From Anabaena sp. 4-3 (lineage in GTDB: Bacteria; Cyanobacteriota; Cyanobacteriia; Cyanobacteriales; Nostocaceae), in the NCBI RefSeq assembly GCF_001597745.1, contig NZ_LUHJ01000067.1, positions 62,001-126,000 of the forward strand: DNA of 64,000 nt. The letters are read 5' to 3'. Position numbers and translations under genes: made by a program. Positions 54,940 to 63,736 of the stretch are shown one piece after another. Numbering within the stretch: the first letter of the stretch is position 1; the number at the start of each line of letters is the position of its first letter. Under the pieces are notes generated by a model. The model did not search any database, was not told the origin of the DNA, and saw only the letters and a program-made list of their open reading frames with translations.

Positions 54940-56358
54940 ATGAAAGTTACCCAGGAAAAACTTCCCGCCAGCCAAATTGGGCTGGAAATAGAAATTACAC
55001 CAGAAGCTACTCAGAAAACTTACGAACAGGTTATTAAAAATTTAACAGGTACTGTCAATATTCCTGGGTTTCGTAAAGGCAAAGTACCTAGGCAGGTATT
55101 GTTACAGCGTTTAGGTACTACTCGCATCAAAGCCGCAGCACTAGAAGAACTGATTCAAAATGGCATTGAGCAAGCCATCAAGCAAGAATCCATCGAGGCA
55201 ATTGGTCAACCACGCTTGCGCTCTGAGTTTGATGATTTAATTAATAATTACGAACCAGGAAAACCCCTAACTTTTGCAGTAGCGGTTGACATACCACCAG
55301 AAGTGAACTTAGTCAAGTACACAGAGTTACAAGTCAAAGCCGAAGAAATTAAATACGATCCCAGTCGGGTTGATCAAGTGCTGGAACAAGAACGTCAGCA
55401 AATGGCAACATTGATTCCAGTAGAAGGCAGAGCCGCCCAAATTGGTGATGTTGCCGTAGTTGATTTTACAGGTGTGATAGCCAAAGCCGAAGGGGATGAT
55501 CCAACAACTGAACCAGAACCAATTCCCGGTGGCGAGGCTAGCGATTTTCAAGTGGAATTGCAGGAAGATAAATTTATTCCGGGATTTGTCTCTGGTATGG
55601 TGGGGATGAACCCAGGCGAAACCAGAGAAGTTTCCGCCCAGTTTCCAGATCCCTACGCTAATCAAGAGTTAGCAGGGAAACCGGCACTGTTCACGGTGAC
55701 ACTCAAAGAAATCAAAGAAAAAGAACTACCGGAATTAGATGATGATTTCGCCCAAGAAGTCAGCGACTTTGAAACCTTAGAAGCTCTACGTGCATCTTTA
55801 GAAGAACGCTATCAAAAAGAAGCTGAGGATAAAACCAAAGCTAACAAACAAGAGGCTTTGGTAGCAGAAATGCTCAAACACGTAGAAGTCGAGTTACCAG
55901 CCACCCTGATTGATCAAGAAATCGACGCGATGCTGACACAAACAGCAATTAAGCTGTCACAACAAGGGCTGGATGTGAAAAAGTTATTTACTCCAGAAAT
56001 TATTCCCCAATTACGGGAGCGATCGCGCGATGAAGCCCTGGAACGCCTGAAGCGGACTTTGGCTTTACAAGAAGTGGCTAAACGCGAATCAATAGAAGTT
56101 ACCCCCGCAGAAATTCAAGCCAGAGTCACAGAACTGTTAGCACAGTATCCAGACGAAGATATTGACGAAGACAGACTACAAGCAGTCGTCGAACAAGAAC
56201 TATTGACCGAAAAAATCATCGATTGGCTCATAGAGCATTCTAGCGTCGAACTGGTTCCTGAAGGTTCATTACAGCCCCCAGCAGAAGCAGACACAACTGC
56301 ACCTGAGACTGAGGCACAAACACCAGCAGTTGCCACAGAATCAACAGCAGGGGAATAA
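54940..56358 (+). CDS. tig: Trigger factor
   Basis: Ribosome-associated folding chaperone and peptidyl-prolyl isomerase. It is 472 residues. The ribosome-binding N-terminal domain has the signature NIPGFRKGKVPRQVLLQR. The FKBP-type PPIase domain (about 165-250) shows GDVAVVDFTGVIAKAEG and FIPGFVSGMVGMNPGE. A long helical C-terminal chaperone domain ends in an acidic Thr/Ala/Pro tail. It heads tig-clpP-clpX, the classic arrangement that links folding of nascent chains with ClpXP proteolysis. Confidence 0.96.
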   Translation: MKVTQEKLPASQIGLEIEITPEATQKTYEQVIKNLTGTVNIPGFRKGKVPRQVLLQRLGTTRIKAAALEELIQNGIEQAIKQESIEAIGQPRLRSEFDDLINNYEPGKPLTFAVAVDIPPEVNLVKYTELQVKAEEIKYDPSRVDQVLEQERQQMATLIPVEGRAAQIGDVAVVDFTGVIAKAEGDDPTTEPEPIPGGEASDFQVELQEDKFIPGFVSGMVGMNPGETREVSAQFPDPYANQELAGKPALFTVTLKEIKEKELPELDDDFAQEVSDFETLEALRASLEERYQKEAEDKTKANKQEALVAEMLKHVEVELPATLIDQEIDAMLTQTAIKLSQQGLDVKKLFTPEIIPQLRERSRDEALERLKRTLALQEVAKRESIEVTPAEIQARVTELLAQYPDEDIDEDRLQAVVEQELLTEKIIDWLIEHSSVELVPEGSLQPPAEADTTAPETEAQTPAVATESTAGE

Positions 56359-56697
56359 AATTCTCCAAAATCTGATCAGGTAGTCATCAGTGCTGAGTGA
56401 TGAGGCTCAAAAATTTTGACTCAACACTCAGCCATCATGAATACTCATATATTTTGCGAGTCTTGGGTGCGTCAGCTAGCTGCCAGAGCTACATACCAAA
56501 AGATATGGTAAATATCCTGAGAAAGTTGCCAAAAATTTGCCACATTCATCATCTGCCTTGCCTGATTTGGTGTGACATGACAAGAATAGATATGAGGCAT
56601 AATGGTTAACACATAGGTAAATTCAAAATTCCATCTATGAATTTAGTGCAGCCACAGCTGCCAAAATATCTGTACCAACTATCTTCTAACTGTTCCT
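56359..56697. other. Gap between tig and clpP
   Basis: About 340 bases. It has a hairpin at 56392-56432 and a partial GGGTGCGTCAG repeat arm (56464-56474). The distance suggests that clpP has its own promoter. No gene is seen. Confidence 0.45.
56392..56432 (+). terminator. Hairpin after tig
   Basis: GCTGAGTG (56392-56399) pairs with CACTCAGC (56425-56432), with an inner AAAATTTT-centred stem. It is 33 bases past the tig stop. It lacks a T-run, so it is only a weak terminator or processing-site candidate. Confidence 0.4.
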
Positions 56698-57396
56698 ATG
56701 CTTGTATCGCAGTCGGCAAACTACACCATTAGCAATTCCAGTTCCATCGGCATCTACTCCCATCTCAACGGCATTAGCAATATTGTGCCGATGGTGGTAG
56801 AACAATCCGGTATGGGTGAAAGGGCTTTTGACATCTACTCCCGCCTACTGCGAGAGCGGATTATATTTTTGGGGACTCCCATAGACGATGCTGTAGCCAA
56901 TACGATTGTCGCCCAGTTGTTATTCCTGGATGCCGAAGACGCGGAAAAAGACATTCAATTGTATATTAACTCCCCCGGCGGCTCGGTCTACGCAGGTATG
57001 GCAATCTATGATACAATACAACAAATCCGTCCCGATGTTGTTACTATATGTTTTGGATTAGCTGCCAGCATGGGGGCGTTTTTATTAGCAGCCGGAGCAG
57101 CAGGTAAGCGTATGTCTCTACCCGATTCCCGGATTATGATTCACCAACCCCTAGGCGGCGCACAAGGTCAAGCAATTGACATAGAAATCCAAGCCAGGGA
57201 AATTCTGTACATTAAAGGTCAGTTGAATCAGTTATTGGCTAAACACACTGGTCAACCTCTAGAAAGGATTGAAACAGATACAGACCGCGACTTCTTTATG
57301 TCGGCAGAAGAAGCAAAAAGTTACGGGTTGATCGATCAAGTCATCTCTAGACAAAATCTTCCCACTGCTGGGGAAAATGTCACCGTTGTGAAATAA
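56698..57396 (+). CDS. clpP: ATP-dependent Clp protease proteolytic subunit
   Basis: A serine protease subunit of the tetradecameric ClpP barrel, 232 residues. Catalytic Ser is in [14 protein letters not shown], His in [13 protein letters not shown], and the Asp in [11 protein letters not shown]. The N-terminal [24 protein letters not shown] is the conserved start of the mature form. About 33 residues precede it, so the long form may be processed, or translation may start further in. It lies 9 bases ahead of clpX and forms an operon with it. It is one of several ClpP paralogues expected in cyanobacteria. Confidence 0.95.
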   Translation: MLVSQSANYTISNSSSIGIYSHLNGISNIVPMVVEQSGMGERAFDIYSRLLRERIIFLGTPIDDAVANTIVAQLLFLDAEDAEKDIQLYINSPGGSVYAGMAIYDTIQQIRPDVVTICFGLAASMGAFLLAAGAAGKRMSLPDSRIMIHQPLGGAQGQAIDIEIQAREILYIKGQLNQLLAKHTGQPLERIETDTDRDFFMSAEEAKSYGLIDQVISRQNLPTAGENVTVVK

Positions 57397-57405
57397 GAGG
57401 CTGGT

Positions 57406-58746
57406 ATGTCTAAGTACGACTCCCATTTAAAATGTTCGTTTTGTGGCAAGTCTCAAGAGCAGGTGCGTAAGTTAATCGCAGGGCCGGGAGTCTACATCTG
57501 CGATGAATGCGTAGACTTGTGTAATGAAATACTAGATGAGGAGTTACTAGATACCAACGGTGCGGCGGCACAACCAGCACCCAAGTCAGAACCCCCACAA
57601 AAACGCCGCGCCCGTTCTTCCAGTCTCTCCCTCAGTCAGATACCCAAACCTAGAGAAATTAAAAAATACCTAGACGAACACGTTATCGGTCAAGATGAAG
57701 CCAAAAAAGTGCTGTCAGTGGCGGTTTATAACCACTACAAGCGGCTAGCACTTTTGCAGTCTAAAGGCAGTGGGAAAAATGGTGCTGATGATGCCGTAGA
57801 ACTGCAAAAATCAAATATCTTGTTAATTGGCCCGACTGGTTGCGGTAAAACTCTCCTCGCCCAAACCCTAGCCAAAATTCTCGATGTTCCCTTTGCGGTT
57901 GCTGATGCCACAACATTAACAGAAGCCGGGTATGTAGGGGAAGATGTGGAAAACATCTTATTGCGATTGCTGCAAGTGGCTGATTTGGATGTAGAAGAAG
58001 CACAAAGAGGCATTATCTACATCGACGAAATTGACAAAATCGCCCGCAAGAGCGAAAACCCCTCAATTACCAGAGATGTTTCCGGGGAAGGTGTACAGCA
58101 AGCCTTGCTGAAAATGCTAGAAGGCACCGTTGCCAACGTTCCCCCCCAAGGCGGACGCAAGCACCCTTACCAAGATTGTATCCAAATTGATACGAGCAAC
58201 ATTCTGTTTATTTGTGGTGGAGCCTTCGTTGGTTTAGAGAAGGTGGTAGAGCAGAGAGGAGGTAAAAAGTCAATAGGTTTTGTGCAACCTGGGGACGGAC
58301 AATCAAAAGAAAAACGGGCAGCAGATGTACTACGTCATCTAGAACCAGATGATTTAGTTAAATTTGGCATGATTCCCGAATTTATTGGGCGTGTGCCAAT
58401 GGTAGCAGTGGTAGATCCTCTGGATGAAGAAGCTTTAATGGCGATTCTCACCCAGCCACGCAGCGCGTTAGTCAAGCAGTACCAAAAACTGCTGAAGATG
58501 GATAACGTCCAATTAGACTTTAAACCAGAAGCGTTGCGAGCGATCGCGCAAGAAGCCTACCGCCGCAAAACTGGCGCGAGAGCATTACGGGGAATTGTCG
58601 AAGAACTCATGTTAGATGTCATGTACGAGTTGCCATCCCGTAAAGATGTCACACTCTGCACCGTTACTAAGGAAATGGTTGAAAAGCGTTCCACCGCCGA
58701 ACTGCTAGTACACCCATCTTCACTACGCAAACCCGAATCAGCTTAG
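57406..58746 (+). CDS. clpX: ATP-dependent Clp protease ATP-binding subunit ClpX
   Basis: AAA+ unfoldase that feeds substrates into ClpP. It is 446 residues. The N-terminal zinc finger is [10 protein letters not shown]...CDECVDLC. Walker A is [15 protein letters not shown], Walker [12 protein letters not shown], and the pore loop region [11 protein letters not shown] follows; sensor FIGRVPMV and [13 protein letters not shown] complete it. It starts 9 bases after clpP. A Ser/Gln/Pro-rich linker (about 45-75) follows the zinc finger. A terminator-like hairpin is 60 bases past its stop. Confidence 0.98.
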   Translation: MSKYDSHLKCSFCGKSQEQVRKLIAGPGVYICDECVDLCNEILDEELLDTNGAAAQPAPKSEPPQKRRARSSSLSLSQIPKPREIKKYLDEHVIGQDEAKKVLSVAVYNHYKRLALLQSKGSGKNGADDAVELQKSNILLIGPTGCGKTLLAQTLAKILDVPFAVADATTLTEAGYVGEDVENILLRLLQVADLDVEEAQRGIIYIDEIDKIARKSENPSITRDVSGEGVQQALLKMLEGTVANVPPQGGRKHPYQDCIQIDTSNILFICGGAFVGLEKVVEQRGGKKSIGFVQPGDGQSKEKRAADVLRHLEPDDLVKFGMIPEFIGRVPMVAVVDPLDEEALMAILTQPRSALVKQYQKLLKMDNVQLDFKPEALRAIAQEAYRRKTGARALRGIVEELMLDVMYELPSRKDVTLCTVTKEMVEKRSTAELLVHPSSLRKPESA

Positions 58747-58756
58747 TCAATCATCT

Positions 58757-58784
58757 GTAGAGACGCGATTGATCGCGTCTTTAC
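58757..58784. repeat. 28-bp near-palindrome, variant of the GTAGAGAC family
   Basis: GTAGAGACGCGATT followed by GATCGCGTCTTTAC is almost a perfect palindrome. It has the same length and ends as the copies at 23244 and 46187 but a HIP-like centre. It lies 10 bases after the clpX stop. Confidence 0.75.
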
Positions 58785-59026
58785 CGAAAATTTGGGTTTG
58801 AGGTTCCCCGTCCTTCTAGGACGGCTTTTTGGTATAATTGAATTGTCTCAGGTAGAATATCCGCCGATACAGGACGACTCAATTGTTGAGTGAAACACGA
58901 CAGGTCGGGAAATAATAAAGACAACTCGGTGGCGAAAACGAGTCTAATCAAAGCTAGCGAAATCAACAAAGTAGCACCAACCAGAAAACAAAATATTTTT
59001 GTCCGTAAACGTATCGTGGGGCGCAC
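58781..59026 (-). CDS. Small membrane protein of unknown function
   Basis: An 81-residue frame starting with GTG. It has a basic N-terminus (MRPTIRLRTK), one hydrophobic helix (about residues 11-32) and a short tail. No family was recognised. Its last 16 codons overlap the clpX-side terminator hairpin, so its 3' end is doubtful. No Shine-Dalgarno is clear; it is called because the N-terminal helix looks real. Confidence 0.45.
   Translation of the reverse strand: MRPTIRLRTKIFCFLVGATLLISLALIRLVFATELSLLFPDLSCFTQQLSRPVSADILPETIQLYQKAVLEGRGTSNPNFR
58808..58830 (+). terminator. Intrinsic terminator of clpP-clpX
   Basis: CCGTCCT, a 3-base loop and AGGACGG form a perfect 7-bp GC-rich stem followed by CTTTTT. 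It is about 60 bases after the clpX stop. Confidence 0.75.
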
Positions 59027-59360
59027 GATAACCCTAGGTTTAGTATCCTAGTAAGTCTGGAGGAGATACAGCCCTCTGGGGTCAACTAAGTTAGACTCGT
59101 TAATTAGTTCTGTTGAACGGTTAATTGGTTTAAGCATTGCCAGCAATGGATAGTTGATTTTAAGGTTTGTCGGTGAAAGAGAAAACCTAAAAAGTGATTT
59201 TTAGAATCACCGCACTTTTAGGGCGGTGAGAACGTCAAAAGATAACTAATTTTGAATTTTGAACTTTGAATTTTGTAGGCGTAAGCCTTCCCTACGGGAC
59301 GCTACGCGATGCCGTAGGCTATTTTAAATTTTGAATTAGGAGCGCAGCAACGTTTGACTA
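59027..59360. other. Repeat-rich gap before the alpha/beta hydrolase
   Basis: It contains tandem hairpins at 59189-59228, an AATTTTGAA-type short repeat on each side of a CCTACGG/CCGTAGG hairpin (59291-59318), and no gene. The CTACGGGACGCTACGCG type of sequence is a common dispersed repeat in this group. Confidence 0.5.
59189..59228. repeat. Overlapping hairpins
   Basis: GTGATT (59194-59199) pairs with AATCAC (59205-59210), while CACCGC (59208-59213) pairs with GCGGTG (59223-59228). The CAC at 59208-59210 is shared, so the two hairpins exclude each other. AAAAGTG/CACTTTT gives a third option. Confidence 0.45.
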
Positions 59361-60257
59361 ATGCCTTATATTACTGTTCGTGGTGTTGAGCATTATTATG
59401 AGTGGGTGAAACAGCCATCTAGTGAAATTGTCAAGCCTGTGATGGTGTTCATTCACGGTTGGGCTGGTTCAGCTAGGTACTGGAAAAGTACAGCTAATGC
59501 TTTAGTAGATGAATTTGATTGTCTACTCTACGATTTGCGAGGGTTTGGGCGTTCTCAAGGTAAACCGACTATCGCCCAAGCTAGCGAGTCGGTAGTTGAG
59601 TCACACTCAACTCAAACAATTCAAAAGTTAACTTATGAATTAGAAGAATACGCTGAAGATTTAGCAGTTTTGCTCGATGAATTGCATCTTCAGCGTGTTT
59701 ATATTAATGCCCACTCAATGGGTGCTTCTGTTGCGGCTTTGTTTTTTAACCGCTATCCCCAACGAGTTGAAAAGGGTATTTTGACTTGTAGCGGGATTTT
59801 TGAATACGATGAAAAAGCTTTTACATCCTTTTATAAATTTGGTAGTTATGTAGTGAAATTCCGTCCCAAGTGGTTAGGGAAAATACCATTGGTTGACAGA
59901 ATGTTTATGGCGAGGTTTTTACATCGTCCTATCCCCAAATCTGAGCGTCAAGCTTTTTTACAAGATTTTTTGGAAGCTGATTATGATGCGGCGTTGGGTA
60001 CTATTTTTACTTCGGTGAGTAAGGCTCAGGCGGAATTGATGCCCCAGGAGTTTGCTAAACTGCAAGTACCGACTTTGATAGTGGCTGGGGAATATGACCA
60101 GATTATTCCGGCGGATATGGGGCGACAAGCCGCAGCTTTAAATGATACGGTGGAGTTTGTGGTAATTCCTGATACGGCTCATTTTCCGATGTTGGAGGAT
60201 GGGGCGACTTATTTGCAACGGGTACGGGAGTTTTTGCAGGTTCCTGTGCGCTGTTGA
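59361..60257 (+). CDS. Alpha/beta-hydrolase fold protein
   Basis: A 298-residue alpha/beta hydrolase. Oxyanion region VFIHGWAGSARYWKS, nucleophile elbow AHSMGAS (Ser in GxSxG-like context), Asp in VAGEYDQIIPA and His in DTAHFPML form a complete catalytic triad. A cap domain lies between about 150 and 220. The substrate is not evident. No membrane segment or signal peptide is seen. Confidence 0.9.
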   Translation: MPYITVRGVEHYYEWVKQPSSEIVKPVMVFIHGWAGSARYWKSTANALVDEFDCLLYDLRGFGRSQGKPTIAQASESVVESHSTQTIQKLTYELEEYAEDLAVLLDELHLQRVYINAHSMGASVAALFFNRYPQRVEKGILTCSGIFEYDEKAFTSFYKFGSYVVKFRPKWLGKIPLVDRMFMARFLHRPIPKSERQAFLQDFLEADYDAALGTIFTSVSKAQAELMPQEFAKLQVPTLIVAGEYDQIIPADMGRQAAALNDTVEFVVIPDTAHFPMLEDGATYLQRVREFLQVPVRC

Positions 60258-60273
60258 ATGGTGGGTTTTTTTA

Positions 60274-60356
60274 AACGCGGAGGGGAGGCAGCGCGTTCGG
60301 TCGCCAGACTTGTAGCGACTGCCGTCGCGCGGAGTTAGCGCGGAGGGGCGCGGAGT
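60274..60356. repeat. GCGGAGGGG-type repeat between convergent genes
   Basis: AACGCGGAGGGGAGG near the left and GCGCGGAGTTAGCGCGGAGGGGCGCGGAG near the right contain the same GCGGAGG words as the GxxExxY cassette arms (39446-39906). They flank a GTCGCCAGACTTGTAGCGACTGCC-like hairpin. No gene lies inside. Confidence 0.6.
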
Positions 60357-60369
60357 TTTTTTGAGGGGG

Positions 60370-61044
60370 TTAAGTATTTGGTTGGAGGGGTTGGTTATAG
60401 GTTTCTTGGAAGCATACTTGGTTGATGGGAAAGCGTCCGCCATATTGTTTCAAGGGTTCGGCAGCGTAGCCAAGGGCTAATAGGCAGCAAATATCAACTT
60501 CTTCGGGAATTTGAAATGCTTGTTTGATTTGTTGGGTGTTAAATCCTTCCATTGGGCAGCTATCAACACCAAAGCTTTTAGCCACAATCATCATATAAGC
60601 TACAGCTATCATGGTGTGGCGATTTGTCCAAGTTTCCATTGTCTCAAAGCTGGGATGGTTGGTGAAGAATTCGGGGATGTTGGCACGCATATAGTTGGCG
60701 TAGCTGGGTGTCATAATTCCCTGTGCTTCCCCTAGTTGGATGACAGAGGTGATATTTTCTCTCTGTTTTACACGTCTGTCACCACAGCAAATTAGCATAA
60801 CTGGTGCTTCCCCTACTTGGCGTTGATTAAAGGCGCAAGCTTGCAGTTTGTCTTTATTTTTTTGTTCTTTGACTACTATAAATCGCCACGGTTGCAGGTT
60901 AAAACCAGATGGTGCTTGTACTGCTAGCTCTAGGATTTCTTGTAAAATCGCTTCAGGAATGGTATTGCTTTTAAAGGCTCTCGCAGCACGACGTTGTTTA
61001 ATTGCTTCTATTAAACCGATATAGGGGTGCATTTCGACAAACAT
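60370..61044 (-). CDS. Nitroreductase-family flavoprotein
   Basis: A 224-residue FMN-dependent oxidoreductase. FMN-contact motifs are IKQRRAARAFKS near the N-terminus, APSGFNLQPWRFIVV (about 50-64), and the C-terminal LALGYAAEPLKQYGGR. The family reduces nitro compounds, quinones or flavins with NAD(P)H; the natural substrate is unknown. It converges on the alpha/beta hydrolase gene. Confidence 0.92.
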   Translation of the reverse strand: MFVEMHPYIGLIEAIKQRRAARAFKSNTIPEAILQEILELAVQAPSGFNLQPWRFIVVKEQKNKDKLQACAFNQRQVGEAPVMLICCGDRRVKQRENITSVIQLGEAQGIMTPSYANYMRANIPEFFTNHPSFETMETWTNRHTMIAVAYMMIVAKSFGVDSCPMEGFNTQQIKQAFQIPEEVDICCLLALGYAAEPLKQYGGRFPINQVCFQETYNQPLQPNT

Positions 61045-61112
61045 AGGTTTTTCGTCGTGTATTTCTTTGATATTCTCCCCTTATTTTCTGTCTTGTACCC
61101 TCTATCTATGGG

Positions 61113-61646
61113 TTAAATAGTAGTAATCTTAATGCCGTAAATAAAGTTTGTCAGATATCCGTAAACTTTTGTTTTTCTAATTATTTCTTGAATTCTGTAG
61201 AAATTCATTAGCCAGACAATATAATGCCAATAAAAGTTCAATTTATATTGATTAACACCTGGTGGCAAATCTAATAGGTTTTTCAACATAATAAAGTCTA
61301 AATCTTTCATCATTTTCAGCACAATTTTATTCGCACTGATTGTCAATACGTTCTTTTTCCGGCTGACAGCATCTTGATATGATTCATAAAACAAAAGTTT
61401 ACCAATACCTCTGCCTCGAAACTCCTCGAAGACAAATAATGCAGCTATTTTATGCCAATGTTGATCAAAGTCGTAATTTAAACAGGCTCCTAACATTTTA
61501 CCATCTTCATCTTCAGCGACTATGATATGTTCTGCTGCCATCCATTCTCTGAAGGAATAACCCATAATGTTAGGTGTTAACTTGATTTCTTTGACGAGTA
61601 ACTCTGCTTCTGATTTGGTAACTTTCCTTTTAATAATTTTGACCAT
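61113..61646 (-). CDS. GNAT-family N-acetyltransferase
   Basis: A 177-residue protein with the acetyl-CoA-binding pattern IAALFVFEEFRGRGIGKLLFYES (R/Q-x-x-G-x-G). It is preceded by EDGKMLGACLNYDFD and followed by ILTISANKIVLKMMKDLDF. The C-terminal 45 residues are aromatic and basic and not part of the common fold. The acceptor substrate is unknown. Confidence 0.85.
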   Translation of the reverse strand: MVKIIKRKVTKSEAELLVKEIKLTPNIMGYSFREWMAAEHIIVAEDEDGKMLGACLNYDFDQHWHKIAALFVFEEFRGRGIGKLLFYESYQDAVSRKKNVLTISANKIVLKMMKDLDFIMLKNLLDLPPGVNQYKLNFYWHYIVWLMNFYRIQEIIRKTKVYGYLTNFIYGIKITTI

Positions 61647-61719
61647 AAGTTAAGAATATATAAATGCGATCGCCTACACCTCACCCTCAGCGATCGCTCC
61701 CACTAAATCATTCTCTACC

Positions 61720-62703
61720 TTAACCTAATCCCAATTCTCGCTTCAGCAAATTAATCGAATTTGTACCGATGTAATTCTCAACTTTAATCAGCTTGGGTGG
61801 ACGAATGATATCCTCAGCAGCAGCTTGTAAGGCTGCTTGCACCATCGGGAAACTAGCTTGATCACTAATTATCACCTCAGAACGCTTGACTATCGCTTGC
61901 AATTTATATGTATTTGTGGGTTGAGTCGTCATCACCAGTAACTCATCACCTCGTAAACCGTGCAAGATGATTTCTGCTTGATGGTTAATTCCAGAACTGA
62001 GGCTAACTATACCAACACAGTTATCTTGTGGCAGGTTTTTCAGGAGGTTGATTTCTTTGGTGTAGTCGTAGATATCTAAAGGAATCACCCGCACAGATTT
62101 AGGTGCGGCGATCGCCTCCACATCATTGATAAAATAGCGACTGGTGACTACTGTTGCTGAGGTAGTTTTTTCTAGTACGGCGGCTAATTCTTCAATCGCT
62201 ACCAATTGTACAGGGATTTGTAAGGTGTCTTCTAATTCATAAACCATTAAATCACCCACACCCATATCTTGAGAGGGTGCTGCCACCAATACCCGCGCAC
62301 TACACCGCAACCGCCAGTCAATTTCTGCTAAAAATATCTCTCGCGCTTGATGCAGTGTACATCCTTGGCTGAGGAGTTGATCAAGGGCTTGCTGTAAAAC
62401 CTCGGACGCTTCAGGATATTGTTTAGATATTGGTGATTGTAATCTACTACCACCTTCATGCCCTTGGGCGCGGACATAAATTCCTGAACCAGCCAAACTT
62501 TCAACAAAACCATCTTCTTCGAGTTGACGATAAACTTTACTGATAGTATTGCGGTGTAATCCGGTTTGCATGGCTAAAGCCCTAGTGCTGGGTAACTTGT
62601 ATCCGGGTGGATATTGCCGAGATGCGATCGCAAACCGAAGTTGATTAAATAGCTGGGTTGATGCGGGAATCTCACTGTCTGGCTGAATACGGAATTGAAT
62701 CAT
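61720..62703 (-). CDS. GntR-family transcriptional regulator
   Basis: A regulator of about 327 residues. The N-terminal winged helix-turn-helix is clear: QLFNQLRFAIASRQYPPGYKLPSTRALAMQTGLHRNTISKVYRQLEEDGFVES. The C-terminal 240 residues are not an aminotransferase domain of the MocR type and were not recognised with certainty; they contain several Asp/Ile strands (RVIPLDIYDYTKE, VGIVSLSSGINHQAEI) that look like a periplasmic-binding-protein fold. ATG 62703 (MIQFRIQ) is preferred; an upstream ATG at 62808 would add a repeat-encoded tail. It is divergent from the dienelactone hydrolase and may control it. Confidence 0.82.
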   Translation of the reverse strand: MIQFRIQPDSEIPASTQLFNQLRFAIASRQYPPGYKLPSTRALAMQTGLHRNTISKVYRQLEEDGFVESLAGSGIYVRAQGHEGGSRLQSPISKQYPEASEVLQQALDQLLSQGCTLHQAREIFLAEIDWRLRCSARVLVAAPSQDMGVGDLMVYELEDTLQIPVQLVAIEELAAVLEKTTSATVVTSRYFINDVEAIAAPKSVRVIPLDIYDYTKEINLLKNLPQDNCVGIVSLSSGINHQAEIILHGLRGDELLVMTTQPTNTYKLQAIVKRSEVIISDQASFPMVQAALQAAAEDIIRPPKLIKVENYIGTNSINLLKRELGLG

Positions 62704-62915
62704 TCCCCAATCTCCTGAAAAATTTAAAATTGGGCATTGGGCATCGATGCACTGGGCATTCTTCCCTGCTTCCTTGTCTCCCTTGTCTTCCCATTCCCCA
62801 CTCCCCATTCCCTGGATTTACTATGATTGGTAGTTGATATTTGCTTGGTAATGGACTAGAGATACTGGCATAGTTATATCAAATCACAGAGCTTGATCAC
62901 ATACCAAGGCTAAAG
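62704..62915. promoter_or_regulatory. Divergent promoter region of the GntR regulator and dienelactone hydrolase
   Basis: About 210 bases. The left half consists of GGGCAT/TCTCCCTTG-type short repeats. The right half (62820-62915) is unique and is the likely place for a GntR operator, but no clear palindrome was found. Confidence 0.3.
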
Positions 62916-63668
62916 ATGATGAATCAGCCAGTCTTAGAAACTAAAACCGTTAAAATCCCCAGCAATAACCTGCAAATAGCAGCTTATTTGGCACAGCCAC
63001 AAGCACCAGGAACTTACCCTGGTGTGGTAGTATTGCAAGAAATTTTTGGCGTGAATGAGCATATCCGCGACGTAACAGAACGAATTGCTAAATTAGGATA
63101 TGTGGCGCTCGCACCCGCACTGTTTCAACGTGTCGCCCCTGACTTTGAAACCGGCTATACTCCTGAAGATATTGAAATTGGCAGAAAATACGCTTGGGGA
63201 CAAACTCAAGCATCTGAATTATTAAGTGATATTCAAGCAGCCATTGACTATCTCAAAACCCTACCCCAAGTTAAACAAGATGGTTTTGGCTGCATCGGCT
63301 TTTGTTTTGGTGGTCATGTAGCATATCTTGCCGCCACTCTCTCAGACATTACAGCTACAGCTTCCTTCTACGGGGCTGGAATTCCCACCCGCACCCCAGG
63401 AGGCGACACACCTACCATTAGCCATACCTCAGAAATTACCGGTACAATCTATGTATTTTTTGGTACTAATGATGCCAGCATTCCCCCAGACCATGTAGCC
63501 CAGATGACAACAGAGTTAGAAAAATACAACATTTCTCATCGTGTGTTCCGCTACGATGGAGCTGACCACGGATTTTTCTGTGACCGTCGTGCCAGCTATA
63601 ATCCTCAAGCGGCGGCTGATGCTTGGCAGCAAGTTCAGCAACTATTTAGCAGTATGCTAACTGCATAG
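62916..63668 (+). CDS. Dienelactone hydrolase-family protein
   Basis: A 250-residue alpha/beta hydrolase with the cysteine nucleophile typical of dienelactone hydrolases (IGFCFGGHVAYLAA). The other triad members are in FGTNDASIPPDH (Asp) and YDGADHGFFCD (His). The N-terminus VVLQEIFGVNEHIRDVTERIAKLGYVALAP is also conserved. It hydrolyses small cyclic or ester substrates; the physiological one is unknown. It is full length. The ATG doublet at 62916/62919 leaves the start uncertain by one residue. Confidence 0.93.
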   Translation: MMNQPVLETKTVKIPSNNLQIAAYLAQPQAPGTYPGVVVLQEIFGVNEHIRDVTERIAKLGYVALAPALFQRVAPDFETGYTPEDIEIGRKYAWGQTQASELLSDIQAAIDYLKTLPQVKQDGFGCIGFCFGGHVAYLAATLSDITATASFYGAGIPTRTPGGDTPTISHTSEITGTIYVFFGTNDASIPPDHVAQMTTELEKYNISHRVFRYDGADHGFFCDRRASYNPQAAADAWQQVQQLFSSMLTA

Positions 63669-63736
63669 GGACTTTCTGGCAATACAACAGTTCCAGTGGT
63701 ATCGAATCAAATAATCATAATTTCCTGTCAATTGTC

